A stretch of 64,000 bases of DNA from Streptococcus sciuri (GCF_024814375.1 NZ_JANUXX010000001.1:434001-498000); one strand, 5' to 3'. Positions 35,477 through 44,730 are shown, numbered from the stretch's first letter. Numbers and translations are program-made. The notes: a model not told the origin generated them from the letters alone.

Positions 35477-36250
35477 TTAATTAGCCGAATGATATCGAAC
35501 GACACCTTTCTTCCATACCCAACGAGCCACAAAGGTTCCTAGAACATCCATGATTATCAAAAAAACGAGATACACTATATCTAATTTCCCTTTGACAATA
35601 AGTACAGGGAGGTTTGTGCTAATCAAAATTGGAACACCCCAAGTCAGAATAAAACGAACAGATGATGGATAAATCGTCAGCGGTCTTGATGAGAACTCCA
35701 TCAGGTACTCTGGTAAACCAAGGATACTATTTGCATTATCTTTCCAAAAAACAATAGACACCGCTAGTTGGTTCAATAAAAACAGTAAATAAGTAGCCAG
35801 CAATATACTAATAACGAAGAAAACGAGCTGGAGCCATTCTAGCTTATAACTTGATAAAAAGTAAATCTGCGCCACCACACTGATAATAAGGTCACAAAAA
35901 CTTGGAATATCAAGTCGATACAGCACAAAATACCAAAACGAATCCACAGGTTTAAGGAGAGTAGCGTCTAGCTCCCCCTCTAGAATAGTCTCTGCTAAAT
36001 GTTCATGAGAAACAACAAACAAAGTCTGATAAAGAAAAGTTATAGTTGAAGAGGTCGCTACCAAAAGCAGATAATCTTGTTTGGTAAATCCTAAAAGGGT
36101 ATCTGTATATTCAAAGAAAACAAAACCAGCTATAATCTCTAAAGTAAAGAATAAAGAACCGAGCACAAAGGTTATGACAGCTGTTTGACGATTGATGAGC
36201 ACTTCTTGAATACTGTGACTCACCAGCTTTTTCCATAAAGCAAAAGACAT
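35477..36250 (-). CDS. ABC-2 type permease (DUF990 family), second of two
   Basis: A 257-aa protein with six predicted hydrophobic segments and no soluble domain, resembling ABC-2 family permeases of the PF06182/DUF990 group that occur as pairs with a NatA-like ATPase. It contains the GELDATLLKPV segment near the middle, as in paired family members. It starts 1 nt after the upstream permease stop. Likely exports a peptide, lipid or drug; together with the YcaO locus upstream it is a candidate exporter or immunity pump (inference from position). Confidence 0.8.
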   Translation of the reverse strand: MSFALWKKLVSHSIQEVLINRQTAVITFVLGSLFFTLEIIAGFVFFEYTDTLLGFTKQDYLLLVATSSTITFLYQTLFVVSHEHLAETILEGELDATLLKPVDSFWYFVLYRLDIPSFCDLIISVVAQIYFLSSYKLEWLQLVFFVISILLATYLLFLLNQLAVSIVFWKDNANSILGLPEYLMEFSSRPLTIYPSSVRFILTWGVPILISTNLPVLIVKGKLDIVYLVFLIIMDVLGTFVARWVWKKGVVRYHSAN

Positions 36251-36251
36251 C

Positions 36252-37034
36252 TTAAGCCCCCATTCCTTCGTAACGCTTTAAACCACACTTAAAACTCCAG
36301 AGATAACCGATATAAAATAGAAATGACCACAAGAAAGCTAGAATACTATTTTGCCAAATTTCTGCTAATAACAAACGGTGTTGCAAAGCAAGCGTATACT
36401 GAAAACCTACTAGTGAGAAAGGATTGTTAACAACTATCTGGTACAACGGATTTGGCAATAAATTTAGCGGAAAGAGCAAGCCACCTAATAAACTATAGGC
36501 TGCATTTAATATTGGTCGAAGTGGCCACGTCTGTATCATCCAAAATCCTAAATTAGCGATGAAATTAATCAATAAGGAAAACATCATCAGGTTACTCATC
36601 AAAAGCACTAAGAGCGCTAGCGTGTAATACCACTCATATCCTATAACTAAAGTAGTACTTACAATCGCTACAAGATACAGGAGCAACTGCAAAAATTGGT
36701 CTCCCAAAAAGGATACTATCTCTTGTCCCAAAAAAGAATACGGTCGCAATAAGTGCATAGTCAACTTACCTGTATGCACCAAATCCCCCAAGTACGAAAC
36801 CCTTGTCATCGAAAAAAGAACAGTACTGAAGTTCACAATAATCAAATACACAAACATCTGAGAGCGAGTAAAGTGACCAACAACTCCTTGAGAACTACTG
36901 CTAAAAATCGCTGACCAAGTTAGTAATGCAACTAGCACTCCAAGTAACTGATTAAACAGCCCCACGATAACATTAAACTTATAGGTCAGCTGTATTTGAA
37001 GGTGATTAACCAAAATGACCACATACTTTTTCAT
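36252..37034 (-). CDS. ABC-2 type permease (DUF990 family), first of two
   Basis: A 260-aa permease, six hydrophobic segments, paired with the following gene. The conserved GKLTMHLLRPYSFLGQE segment corresponds to GELDATLLKPV in the partner and is typical of the family's cytoplasmic coupling region. I chose the ATG at 37034 (MKKYVVILV) after AGGAGATGAG; an in-frame extension would overlap the ATPase gene. One base separates it from the ATPase stop. Confidence 0.8.
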   Translation of the reverse strand: MKKYVVILVNHLQIQLTYKFNVIVGLFNQLLGVLVALLTWSAIFSSSSQGVVGHFTRSQMFVYLIIVNFSTVLFSMTRVSYLGDLVHTGKLTMHLLRPYSFLGQEIVSFLGDQFLQLLLYLVAIVSTTLVIGYEWYYTLALLVLLMSNLMMFSLLINFIANLGFWMIQTWPLRPILNAAYSLLGGLLFPLNLLPNPLYQIVVNNPFSLVGFQYTLALQHRLLLAEIWQNSILAFLWSFLFYIGYLWSFKCGLKRYEGMGA

Positions 37035-37035
37035 C

Positions 37036-37986
37036 TCATCTCCTATCCGTTTCAAATAATGCTGCAATAATATCCTCAAAAGGACTGTCATACTTGGTTA
37101 CCGTTTCAATATCTTTTATATCCAAGGTAAGCGCTAGTGATTGATAGGATGTTTCTGATATTTTTATACTCCTATCGCTTATCTTATAAAGAGAGAGTTT
37201 ATCTGGAATAGCTGATTGAAAGGTAATGACGATTTCCTTGGGCGCTCCGTATTTTTTCTTTAAATCTACAATAGATAAATCATCCAAAAGTCTCCCTTTT
37301 GATAAAACCATGACACGTTGACAAGTCTCTTCTATATCTTGCATATAGTGGGAAGTCAGCAAAATCGTGACCTTCTCTTTACGGTTAATTTCCTTTAAAA
37401 AATGTCTAATAGTGCGCTGACTATTGATGTCTAATCCAATCGTTGGCTCATCTAAAAACAACATCTTAGGAGAGTGAATAAGCGCACAGATTAACTCAAA
37501 CTTCATACGCTCACCCAAGGATAAACTACGGACAGGTGTTTGCAGTTTATGACTAACACTCAATAATTGGCAAAGCTCCCCCAAGCGCTCATCATAATCC
37601 TTTTGTGGCACCTCATAGATGACTTTTAGCATCTCGAGCGTCTCTTTTGCTGGTAAATCCCAAATCAGTTGACTTTTTTGCCCTAAGACAACACCGATTG
37701 ATTTTAAATAATCTTTTTGTCTTAAAGACGGTGTATATCCTTGATTTGATAGAGTCCCACTAGTCGGCGTTAAGATGCCTGTCAATAACTTTATTAAGGT
37801 TGTTTTACCAGCTCCGTTAGCCCCTAAAAGTCCTATGCATTCGCCTTCTTCAATCTCAAAATGAATAGCTTCAAGTGCAGCTATCGTTTTATAGCGTCTT
37901 GACCAAAAATCCTTTAGAGAACCCCAAAAACCAACTGATTTTTCAAACGTTTTATAGACATAGGTTAGTTCTTCTACTTGAATCAT
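37036..37986 (-). CDS. ABC transporter ATP-binding protein (NatA/YbhF-like)
   Basis: A 316-aa ATPase with N-terminal residues YKTFEKSVGFWGSLKDFWSRRYK that precede the core in DUF990-linked ATPases; Walker A GANGAGKTTLIKLL, Q-loop GQKSQLIWD, signature LSLGERMKFELICAL, Walker B MLFLDEPTIGLD and H-loop TSHYMQD. The C-terminal extension (about 225-316) is regulatory. It follows ycaO and forms the transporter with the two permeases. Preceded by GAGAGAAAAA. Confidence 0.85.
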   Translation of the reverse strand: MIQVEELTYVYKTFEKSVGFWGSLKDFWSRRYKTIAALEAIHFEIEEGECIGLLGANGAGKTTLIKLLTGILTPTSGTLSNQGYTPSLRQKDYLKSIGVVLGQKSQLIWDLPAKETLEMLKVIYEVPQKDYDERLGELCQLLSVSHKLQTPVRSLSLGERMKFELICALIHSPKMLFLDEPTIGLDINSQRTIRHFLKEINRKEKVTILLTSHYMQDIEETCQRVMVLSKGRLLDDLSIVDLKKKYGAPKEIVITFQSAIPDKLSLYKISDRSIKISETSYQSLALTLDIKDIETVTKYDSPFEDIIAALFETDRR

Positions 37987-38086
37987 TTTTTCTCTCTTCT
38001 AATCAAATAATCATTATCTTTCTCTTGGGATAACTCCTATACCATGATTAACTAACTGAAAATTATCTGCCTCCAATACGATGACC

Positions 38087-39130
38087 TTAGTACATACAAT
38101 ATGCTGATAATCTCTGACTAATTAAAATATTCTTTATATTTTCTAGAAGTTCAGTGCATGATCTAAATTGATTTTTCATTGTTTTAAACGAAACAAGCTC
38201 ATAATCATCATTAGGGTAGTGGCATTTTAAAATAGCTAAATACGGTGGAATAGCCTTAAAATTCTTAACAGATAATAAATCCTTCTCATATTCTTCATTA
38301 CTATACATAGCATAGGATTGATATAACTCTGATAGTGCTCTATTAAGTGCAATTTCAGGATCTTGTGATGTACCACTACCTTTGAATGGAACAACATTTC
38401 CTTTTATCCATGCATAATATGTATAAAAACCTTCATAACAGGTAATGTCTAATATTGTTAAATCCTCACCAGTCGTTTTCTCTATATCAATTATCTTTTT
38501 TCTCAAATAGCAAGGAAGTGTATCAATATCTAATTGACGAAACGTGCTGAAATTGTTCATCAAAAATACTTCTTGTAAATGTCGTGAGAGTGTTTCTCTC
38601 TCCATAATTTCATTCAATGCATGAATTAGAGATTCTTTTTCACTTAATCCAACTGCTATACCATTATTAGAAACATACTTTAAAACAAAATTGGGAATAT
38701 CAATTTTATCCTTACTATCCATTATAAAGCATTTAGGATACCATATAGTATCATCTAAAACAAGATTTTTCAGTTTTAAGCAAGGAATATCTACATCCAT
38801 AAGTAAATTTAAAGGAACTATACCTAATAATGATTTCTTTTGTTTTATAATATCTGGAACAGATAACATTTTAATATGTGTATCTCTTCCATTTAGATAA
38901 TAATGTTCTATCGCTTCAAATAAACCACTAGCTATAGCTTGACTATAATGTCCCTTTCCAGAAGAAAGGGGAAGTAACTTACCATTTTCATTAACAGTCA
39001 CCGCTACAGAAGTAAATTCATTACTGTGAGTATTGAAGCTTTTAAGTTGGTAAGCTATGCCTAAACGCTCTAAAATATCCTTAGCTAAACCTATGGAGTA
39101 CTGTACATCATTATCTCTTTCATAAAACAT
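38087..39130 (-). CDS. YcaO-domain ATP-dependent peptide-modifying enzyme, probably with a truncated C-terminus
   Basis: A 347-aa YcaO protein. ATP-site signatures are present: SSGKGHYSQAIASGLFEAIEHY (about 57-78), GLSEKESLIHALNEIMERE and GSGTSQDPEIALNRALSELYQS. YcaO enzymes activate peptide backbone amides with ATP to form azolines, thioamides or macroamidines. No partner E1/ocin-ThiF, dehydrogenase or TfuA gene is present, so stand-alone amidine or azoline chemistry is possible (inference). The frame ends abruptly, but the next frame stays open for about 33 more codons to a TAA at 38014-38016, suggesting a 1-nt insertion near 38120. Preceded by GAGGAGAG, a terminator-like hairpin and a 52-aa ORF. 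Confidence 0.85.
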   Translation of the reverse strand: MFYERDNDVQYSIGLAKDILERLGIAYQLKSFNTHSNEFTSVAVTVNENGKLLPLSSGKGHYSQAIASGLFEAIEHYYLNGRDTHIKMLSVPDIIKQKKSLLGIVPLNLLMDVDIPCLKLKNLVLDDTIWYPKCFIMDSKDKIDIPNFVLKYVSNNGIAVGLSEKESLIHALNEIMERETLSRHLQEVFLMNNFSTFRQLDIDTLPCYLRKKIIDIEKTTGEDLTILDITCYEGFYTYYAWIKGNVVPFKGSGTSQDPEIALNRALSELYQSYAMYSNEEYEKDLLSVKNFKAIPPYLAILKCHYPNDDYELVSFKTMKNQFRSCTELLENIKNILISQRLSAYCMY

Positions 39131-39150
39131 CTGACTCTCCTCTTTAATCT

Positions 39151-39184
39151 AAAAACTAAGCCTCTAAAAGAGACCTAGTTTTTT
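39151..39184 (-). terminator. Attenuating terminator between the small peptide gene and ycaO
   Basis: AAACTAGGTCTCT-TTT-AGAGGCTTAGTTTTTAG hairpin on the minus strand, right after the small ORF stop and before the ycaO ribosome binding site. A leaky terminator here would give high precursor and low enzyme levels, as in many RiPP operons. Confidence 0.7.
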
Positions 39185-39341
39185 ATCGAACAATCTGCAC
39201 ATCTGTGTACTTAGAATTCGACAGCGAGTTGCGAACTAACGTTTGATTAGCATCTAAAATTTTAGATAGAACAGATAACTCTTTATCACTCCATACCATC
39301 AAAGTTCCCTTATCTGTCATCTCTGATCTAGCTCTTCCCAT
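39183..39341 (-). CDS. Small 52-aa protein, candidate RiPP precursor peptide for the YcaO enzyme
   Basis: An ATG at 39341 with a strong AAGGGGGT ribosome binding site opens a 52-codon frame. The product has a basic start (MGRARSEM), a likely helix VWSDKELSVLSKILDANQ and a Ser/Asn-rich end LVRNSLSNSKYTDVQIVR. It contains no Cys; Ser and Thr near residues 39-46 could be azoline substrates. It is separated from ycaO only by a terminator-like hairpin. I do not recognise the family. The WSDKEL...LVRNSL pattern faintly recalls small SANT/Myb-like DNA-binding proteins, so a regulator is the alternative. Confidence 0.65.
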   Translation of the reverse strand: MGRARSEMTDKGTLMVWSDKELSVLSKILDANQTLVRNSLSNSKYTDVQIVR

Positions 39342-39433
39342 ATAAATACCCCCTTAAATACTAATCATTACCTAGTCGATTTATATAACCAAACCGTCCT
39401 AAGGAAGGATTTGTATTGTTTAATTATGCATAC

Positions 39434-39462
39434 AACATATCATTAATTAGTAAAAAAGTCAA
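39434..39462 (-). promoter_or_regulatory. Promoter of the peptide-ycaO locus
   Basis: Minus-strand -35 TTGACT (39457-39462), 17-nt spacer, -10 TATGTT (39434-39439) with TGA extension. TTGTAT and ATACAA half-sites 13 nt apart (39411-39435) span the start site. The remaining 39342-39541 intergenic sequence shows no other gene. Confidence 0.6.
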
Positions 39463-39541
39463 TAGAGTATTCACAATAAACTTAATTTATCGTCTTCTTT
39501 CATATTAAAACGACCAGAACGACTGTAATATTTACTTTTGT

Positions 39542-40555
39542 CTAAACTTTTGGAATATAGAGGTTTCCTAAGGTAGCTGCCATAACAGCCTTGATAGTGT
39601 GCATACGGTTTTCAGCCTGATCAAAGTGACGAGCGTATTTACTTCGGAAGACTTCGTCTGTTACTTCCATTTCTTCTATGTCGAATTTTTCAGCAACATC
39701 TTTACCGTAAACAGTCTTAGTATCGTGGAAGGCTGGCAAGCAGTGCAAGAAGATAAGATTTTCATTTTCTGCTTTCTTCACAAGCTCCATGTTCACTTGG
39801 TAAGGTTTCAAGAGAGCAACACGTTCTGCAAATTTGTCTTCTTCACCCATTGATACCCAAACGTCTGTGTAGAGAACGTCAGCACCTTTGACCGCTTCAT
39901 CAACATTGTCAGTGATGAGGATACGAGCTCCGCTTTCTTTTGCAAATGTTTCTGCAAAATCAACAACTTCTTTTTCTGGAAAGAGTTCTTTTGGTGAAAA
40001 GATACGAACATTCACACCAAGGATAGCACCAGTTACAAGAAGGCTGTTCGCTACATTGTTACGACCATCACCACAGTACACCAATGTAAGGGCTTCTAAT
40101 TTTCCAAAATTTTCTTGAATCGTTAGAAAATCAGCAAGCATTTGAGTTGGATGCCATACGTCTGTCAAACCGTTCCAAACTGGAACACCAGAGAATTTGG
40201 CCAATTCTTCAACCGTGTCTTGACTGAAGCCACGGAATTCGATACCGTCAAACATACGTCCCAATACTTTAGCTGTATCTTCTATTGATTCTTTTTTACC
40301 AAGTTGGATGTCATTTGACCCTAGATATTCTGGATGAGCACCAAGGTCGATAGCCGCAGTTGTGAAAGCTGCGCGTGTACGAGTTGAAGTTTTTTCAAAT
40401 AGAAGGGCAATATTTTTACCTTCAAGGTAGCGGTGAGAAACATTGCGTTTCTTCAAGTCCTTCAAGTGAGCTGATAAACCGATGAGATATTCTAATTCTG
40501 ATCGTGTAAAGTCCTTCTCTGCCAAAAAACTTCTTCCTTGAAATACTGATGTCAT
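39542..40555 (-). CDS. argF: Ornithine carbamoyltransferase
   Basis: A 337-aa transcarbamoylase: carbamoyl-phosphate site [23 protein letters not shown], and HCLPAFHD near the C-terminus. It interconverts ornithine plus carbamoyl phosphate and citrulline. The sequence closely resembles streptococcal ArcB (catabolic) enzymes, but no arcA or arcC is adjacent and it stands alone, so anabolic (ArgF) versus catabolic (ArcB) use cannot be settled here. Confidence 0.92.
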   Translation of the reverse strand: MTSVFQGRSFLAEKDFTRSELEYLIGLSAHLKDLKKRNVSHRYLEGKNIALLFEKTSTRTRAAFTTAAIDLGAHPEYLGSNDIQLGKKESIEDTAKVLGRMFDGIEFRGFSQDTVEELAKFSGVPVWNGLTDVWHPTQMLADFLTIQENFGKLEALTLVYCGDGRNNVANSLLVTGAILGVNVRIFSPKELFPEKEVVDFAETFAKESGARILITDNVDEAVKGADVLYTDVWVSMGEEDKFAERVALLKPYQVNMELVKKAENENLIFLHCLPAFHDTKTVYGKDVAEKFDIEEMEVTDEVFRSKYARHFDQAENRMHTIKAVMAATLGNLYIPKV

Positions 40556-40639
40556 GGATCTATCCTCTTTCTTAGTTTATTTAATTTTTTATAGAATAAA
40601 TCAATAGCTTATACATTATTAAATTTGTTATTTTTAATG

Positions 40640-40669
40640 ATTGTATCGTATAGCCTCTTCTTTTGTCAA
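40640..40669 (-). promoter_or_regulatory. argF promoter
   Basis: Minus-strand -35 TTGACA (40664-40669), 18-nt spacer, -10 TACAAT (40640-40645), with an AT-rich leader of about 75 nt. Any ArgR box in this leader is not distinct enough to call. Confidence 0.7.
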
Positions 40670-40764
40670 GTCCATCTGTAAGATAATACTCATTTTCTCT
40701 TAAATCTCTTAATAATTGCTCTACCTTAACTTATTTATATACACATCATCTTTCAATACAATTC

Positions 40765-40792
40765 AAAAAGACCTCGTTTTAGAAGCCTTTTT
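40765..40792 (-). terminator. Terminator of the rplU-prp-rpmA operon
   Basis: AAAAAGGCTTC-loop-GAGGTCTTTTT stem with G-T pairs on the minus strand, just after the rpmA stop. Confidence 0.65.
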
Positions 40793-40796
40793 GATA

Positions 40797-41090
40797 CTAT
40801 TTTGCGATTGGATAAACTGAAACTTGCTTTTTATCGCGTCCTTTACGTTCAAAGCGTACAACACCTTCAACTTTAGCAAAAAGTGTATCGTCTCCACCAC
40901 GACCAACATTAACACCTGGGTAGATGTGTGTCCCACGTTGACGGTAAAGAATAGAACCACCTGTTACAGTTTGACCGTCTGCTGCTTTAGCACCAAGACG
41001 CTTGCTTTCAGAGTCACGTCCGTTAGATGTTGAACCTCCACCTTTTTTGTGGGCGAAGTATTGTAAGTTTAAAAGATTAAGTTTAATCAT
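40797..41090 (-). CDS. rpmA: 50S ribosomal protein L27
   Basis: A 97-aa pro-L27. The N-terminal [13 protein letters not shown] precedes the mature [15 protein letters not shown] start; Firmicute L27 has this extension and it is removed by the Prp protease encoded immediately upstream. The mature tail reaches the peptidyl transferase centre. I use the ATG at 41090 after AAAGGAAAA; it overlaps the prp stop by 4 nt. Confidence 0.96.
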   Translation of the reverse strand: MIKLNLLNLQYFAHKKGGGSTSNGRDSESKRLGAKAADGQTVTGGSILYRQRGTHIYPGVNVGRGGDDTLFAKVEGVVRFERKGRDKKQVSVYPIAK

Positions 41091-41446
41091 GAGTTTTTTC
41101 CTTTCGTTGAACATTGTTGAATAATAGGTGTCGCCACATAGTCACCTTCATTTTCAGAGAGATTTTCAAGTCCAATCACCACTGATTCAAAAAGCGTCTG
41201 CCACACCGTATCATCTGCCTTTGTCAGGTTATGTGGCTTTTGAATAACCAAATAACCACCATCGTCTACCATTTCCACCTGTGGCATCTTCTGCGTCATT
41301 ACTTCGATAGAATTAGCAAAGTTAAGAACTAACATAGATACCGAGGCACATACTATATCAAAGCCATACTCACCACTACCAGCATGACCTGTGATAGTCA
41401 TCTCAGACCATCCTGCAACATCCTTTGTAAATATTGCTTGAATCAT
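41087..41446 (-). CDS. prp: Ribosomal-processing cysteine protease Prp
   Basis: A 119-aa protease of the Prp (YsxB) family with the catalytic pair in one stretch, [20 protein letters not shown]: the His in GHA and the Cys in VCA. It cleaves the N-terminal extension of L27. Location between rplU and rpmA is the conserved arrangement. Confidence 0.95.
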   Translation of the reverse strand: MIQAIFTKDVAGWSEMTITGHAGSGEYGFDIVCASVSMLVLNFANSIEVMTQKMPQVEMVDDGGYLVIQKPHNLTKADDTVWQTLFESVVIGLENLSENEGDYVATPIIQQCSTKGKNS

Positions 41447-41451
41447 TGCTA

Positions 41452-41766
41452 TTAAGCGTTGATAGCCTTAATAACAACTTTAGTATAAGGTTGACGATGC
41501 CCTTGTTTACGGTGACTACCTTTTTTAGGTTTGTACTTGTAAGTAACAACTTTCTTTTGTTTGCCTTGTTTTTCAACAGTTCCAACTACAGTAGCTCCTG
41601 AAACAAGTGGAGTTCCGACAACAGTTTTTTCACCACCAACAAGAACAACTTCGTTAAATGTTACTTCTTGACCTGCTTCAACGTTCAATTTTTCAACGTA
41701 GATTGCTTGACCTGCTTCAACTTTAACTTGTTTTCCGCCAGTTTTAATGATTGCGTATGTGCTCAT
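41452..41766 (-). CDS. rplU: 50S ribosomal protein L21
   Basis: A 104-aa ribosomal protein starting [19 protein letters not shown] and ending with the family signature [21 protein letters not shown]. The ATG at 41766 follows TAGGAGGTGC. First gene of the operon, behind a structured leader. Confidence 0.97.
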   Translation of the reverse strand: MSTYAIIKTGGKQVKVEAGQAIYVEKLNVEAGQEVTFNEVVLVGGEKTVVGTPLVSGATVVGTVEKQGKQKKVVTYKYKPKKGSHRKQGHRQPYTKVVIKAINA

Positions 41767-41870
41767 GATGCACCTCCTATAAAATATTAGTGAAGACTCG
41801 CCTAGCACTGTGAGCATCAACTACTTAAAAACAGTGTTCGTGCGGTTGCACAGGATGTGCATTAGTCAAC
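41767..41870 (-). promoter_or_regulatory. Probable L21 leader
   Basis: A minus-strand leader of about 100 nt can form hairpins (GCACATCC/TGTGC, and CACTGTTTTT near CACAGTG) ahead of the ribosome binding site. Firmicute rplU operons carry an autoregulatory L21 leader; this assignment rests mainly on position and inverted repeats. Confidence 0.5.
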
Positions 41871-41876
41871 TTCTCA

Positions 41877-41905
41877 AGTATACTACACTTTCTACCTTCT
41901 GACAA
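41877..41905 (-). promoter_or_regulatory. rplU operon promoter
   Basis: Minus-strand -35 TTGTCA (41900-41905), 17-nt spacer, -10 TATACT (41877-41882). Confidence 0.8.
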
Positions 41906-42064
41906 GTAAAAATGATTAAAAATATTATCCAATAATAATGTGATGTCTATAACTTTCTATTTATCAACTTATTCTATATCTAACTTCCTTTATTCTATGC
42001 GGTTTATCGTTAAGATTTACGTGTGTTTTGTATAATAGTGCACTCAATTTAAAAATGTATTTGA

Positions 42065-42372
42065 ATGCTATTCGGCAGTGATTTTACTGATAACTTAAAT
42101 AAACTAACCATATCTCATTTTGAAAACCGTCTGGAACAATTAAAGATTAACTCCTCTTGCCCTGAGTGTTTTTCTAGTAACGTGGTTAAAAATGGAAAAA
42201 AGCAGAATATACAACAATTCAAATACAAAATCTGCAACAGACGGCTTACACGCTTTATGAATACAATTTTAGAAAAAGCACGCTGGCATTGGAGTATTTG
42301 GATTAAAGTCCTAGAAATGACTATCAGCAGTCATTCCATCAAAGATGCGACAAATGTTTCTATAAACTGATC
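42065..42372 (+). pseudogene. Transposase N-terminal fragment (zinc-ribbon type)
   Basis: A 101-codon frame carrying CPECFSSNVVKNGKKQNIQQFKYKICNRRL, a degenerate zinc ribbon (CxxC then a single Cys), followed by a segment like WHWSIWIKVLEMTISSHSIKDA that resembles the helix-turn-helix region of IS transposases. The catalytic domain is missing; after the stop only about 225 nt of unrecognisable sequence remain before ilvD. I see no intact terminal inverted repeats. IS family not assigned. Confidence 0.65.
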
Positions 42373-42567
42373 CTTTCACTTATATCCAAAACTAACGAGT
42401 CTATAATGGTTACTACTCAGCTTTTCAAAGTGAGATAGAAAGCATCCTTAATAAGATTTTGAAGGAGCTATATCCCCATTTACACTAGATGCAATATATA
42501 TAGTTCCCATAATTTTTATGGAAAAACACATTATTTTTTAAAAATTGAAGAATAATACTTCAAATAT

Positions 42568-42595
42568 AAAATACCTATCGCAAGGATAGGTATTT
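42568..42595 (-). terminator. ilvD terminator
   Basis: AATACCTATC-CTTGC-GATAGGTATTTTA stem-loop on the minus strand directly downstream of ilvD. Confidence 0.85.
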
Positions 42596-42597
42596 AT

Positions 42598-44301
42598 CTA
42601 TTCGTTATCTTCTTTATGCCAAAAGTCTGTAATAGCACCTTTTGCAGAGCTTGAGACGATGTGGGCATATTTTCCAAGAACACCACGTGAATAAAGTGGT
42701 TGCAATTCGGTTTCTGATTGACGCTTAGCTAGCTCTTTTTCAGAAACTTTCATAGTGATTTCTTTGGTATCTTGGTCAACAACAACAATATCACCATCAC
42801 GAAGATAAGCAATCGGACCACCATCTTGAGCTTCTGGCGCAATATGACCAACAACTAAACCATAAGTCCCACCAGAAAAACGACCATCAGTCAAGAGACA
42901 GACAGACTCGCCCTGACCTTTACCAACAAGGATAGAAGAAAGTGAGAGCATTTCTGGCATACCTGGACCGCCTTTTGGTCCAACATAACGTACTACAACA
43001 ACATCACCATCCACAATCTCATCTGCTAATACTGCATTAACGGCATCCTCTTCACTATTAAAGACTTTAGCCGGACCTTCGTGTCGCCGAACCTTGACCC
43101 CTGAAACTTTAGCAACAGCACCATCAGGTGCAAGATTTCCACGAAGAATGATAAGTGGTCCATCCACACGTTTTGGCTTATCAAGTGGCATGATGACTTT
43201 TTGACCTTCCTTGAGATCTGGAGCTTCAGCCAGATTTTCTGCTAATGTCTTACCAGTACAAGTTAGGCAATCGCCATGTAAATAGCCATTTTGATAGAGG
43301 TATTTCATGACAGCTTGCACACCACCAACATTATACAAATCTTGGAAAACGTATTGACCACTCGGTTTGAGATCTGCTAAGTGCGGAACACGAGCTTGGA
43401 AATCATTGAAATCATCTAAAGTCAACTCTACATTGGCAGCATGAGCAATAGCCAAAAGGTGCAAAATAGCGTTTGTAGATCCACCAAGCGCCATTACGAC
43501 AGTAATGGCATTTTCAAAAGCTTTGCGTGTCATGATGTCTTTAGGAGTGATACCCATTTCCAGTAATTTGACAATAGCACGACCTGCTTCTTCAACATCT
43601 TTCTGTTTTTCAGCAGAAGCTGCCGGATGAGAGGAGGAACCTGGTAGACTCATTCCCATAGCTTCGATAGCAGATGCCATAGTATTTGCTGTATACATAC
43701 CGCCACAACCACCAGGACCAGGACAGGCATTGCACTCAATACGGCGTACTTCCTCAGCGCTCAAGTCTCCATGATTCCATTGACCAACACCCTCAAAAAC
43801 AGAAACAAGGTCGATATCCTTACCATCAAGATTTCCTGGTGCAATCGTACCACCATAAACAAAGATAGCAGGAATACCTGTATTAGCAATAGCAATCATA
43901 GAACCTGGCATGTTCTTATCACAACCACCTATGGCTACTAAAGCGTCACAATTATGCCCACTAATCGCTGTTTCAATAGAATCTGCGATAATATCACGTG
44001 AAGGTAGTGAAAAACGCATACCTGGCGTTCCCATAGCAATACCATCTGCAACCGTTATAGTCCCAAACTGGACAGGCCAAGCACCCTCAGATTTCACACC
44101 TTCCTTGGCTAACTTTCCAAAGTCATGCAAGTGGATATTACACGGCGTATTTTCAGCCCACGTCGAAATAACCCCTACAATTGGCTTTTCAAAATTGTCA
44201 TCACGCATACCTGTTGCACGTAACATAGCGCGATTTGGTGATCGAACCATTCCATCATAGACATGGCTTCTGATACGAAAATCTTTTGTTTCTTCTGTCA
44301 T
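42598..44301 (-). CDS. ilvD: Dihydroxy-acid dehydratase
   Basis: A 567-aa iron-sulfur dehydratase of valine/isoleucine synthesis. Cluster-ligand cysteines are seen in [12 protein letters not shown] and [33 protein letters not shown] lies near the C-terminus. The ATG at 44301 is preceded by AAAGGGGAAAAA. No other ilv genes are adjacent. The MIP18-type Fe-S factor gene is 21 nt upstream in the same direction, which fits a cluster-dependent enzyme. Confidence 0.96.
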   Translation of the reverse strand: MTEETKDFRIRSHVYDGMVRSPNRAMLRATGMRDDNFEKPIVGVISTWAENTPCNIHLHDFGKLAKEGVKSEGAWPVQFGTITVADGIAMGTPGMRFSLPSRDIIADSIETAISGHNCDALVAIGGCDKNMPGSMIAIANTGIPAIFVYGGTIAPGNLDGKDIDLVSVFEGVGQWNHGDLSAEEVRRIECNACPGPGGCGGMYTANTMASAIEAMGMSLPGSSSHPAASAEKQKDVEEAGRAIVKLLEMGITPKDIMTRKAFENAITVVMALGGSTNAILHLLAIAHAANVELTLDDFNDFQARVPHLADLKPSGQYVFQDLYNVGGVQAVMKYLYQNGYLHGDCLTCTGKTLAENLAEAPDLKEGQKVIMPLDKPKRVDGPLIILRGNLAPDGAVAKVSGVKVRRHEGPAKVFNSEEDAVNAVLADEIVDGDVVVVRYVGPKGGPGMPEMLSLSSILVGKGQGESVCLLTDGRFSGGTYGLVVGHIAPEAQDGGPIAYLRDGDIVVVDQDTKEITMKVSEKELAKRQSETELQPLYSRGVLGKYAHIVSSSAKGAITDFWHKEDNE

Positions 44302-44322
44302 TTTTTCCCCTTTCATATGTCC

Positions 44323-44664
44323 TTATTTAGGACTGATACCTAGTGTAATACGACCTAGGCGACTGATACGTGTCATCTTCCAAGCAGGTGTCCAGACAAC
44401 CTCCACTGATACAGATGTAACCTCATCAATACTGCTGAGTACTTTGACAATATCTGCCGGCAAAGTATCAACACAGGTACAACTGGCTTCTGTAAAGGTA
44501 ATAACCACATGACAATGCCCAGACTCATCTAAGCAAATCTCATAAACCAATCCCAAATTATAAATATCAAGTTCAATCTCAGGATCATAAATGGTCTGCA
44601 ACTTGTCTACCAACTGCTCACTAATTGCCAACGCTAGGTCATTAACCTTAATATCCTCTCGCAT
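44323..44664 (-). CDS. MIP18 family (DUF59) metal-sulfur cluster assembly factor
   Basis: A 113-aa protein with the DUF59 core: DPEIELDIYNLGLVYEI and a conserved cysteine segment TFTEASCTCVDTLPADI, ending VEVVWTPAWKMTRISRLGR. SufT/PaaD-like proteins help mature Fe-S enzymes. The ATG at 44664 follows GGGGTGG; a TATAAT lies about 30 nt further upstream. Adjacent to ilvD, an Fe-S enzyme, so IlvD is a plausible client. Confidence 0.88.
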   Translation of the reverse strand: MREDIKVNDLALAISEQLVDKLQTIYDPEIELDIYNLGLVYEICLDESGHCHVVITFTEASCTCVDTLPADIVKVLSSIDEVTSVSVEVVWTPAWKMTRISRLGRITLGISPK

Positions 44665-44730
44665 TGCACCACCCCTTTTTGACTTACTGTATCTATTATA
44701 CCACAAATATTTGATTTATCAGAAAAATCT

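Noticed and set aside
37987-38086. Empty intergenic spacer between ycaO and the ABC ATPase gene
   Set aside because: The shifted reading frame continues the YcaO protein through most of it, so it is better read as broken coding sequence.
41940-42600. Complete insertion sequence around the transposase fragment
   Set aside because: Only the N-terminal third of a transposase is present and I could not find matching terminal inverted repeats or target duplications.
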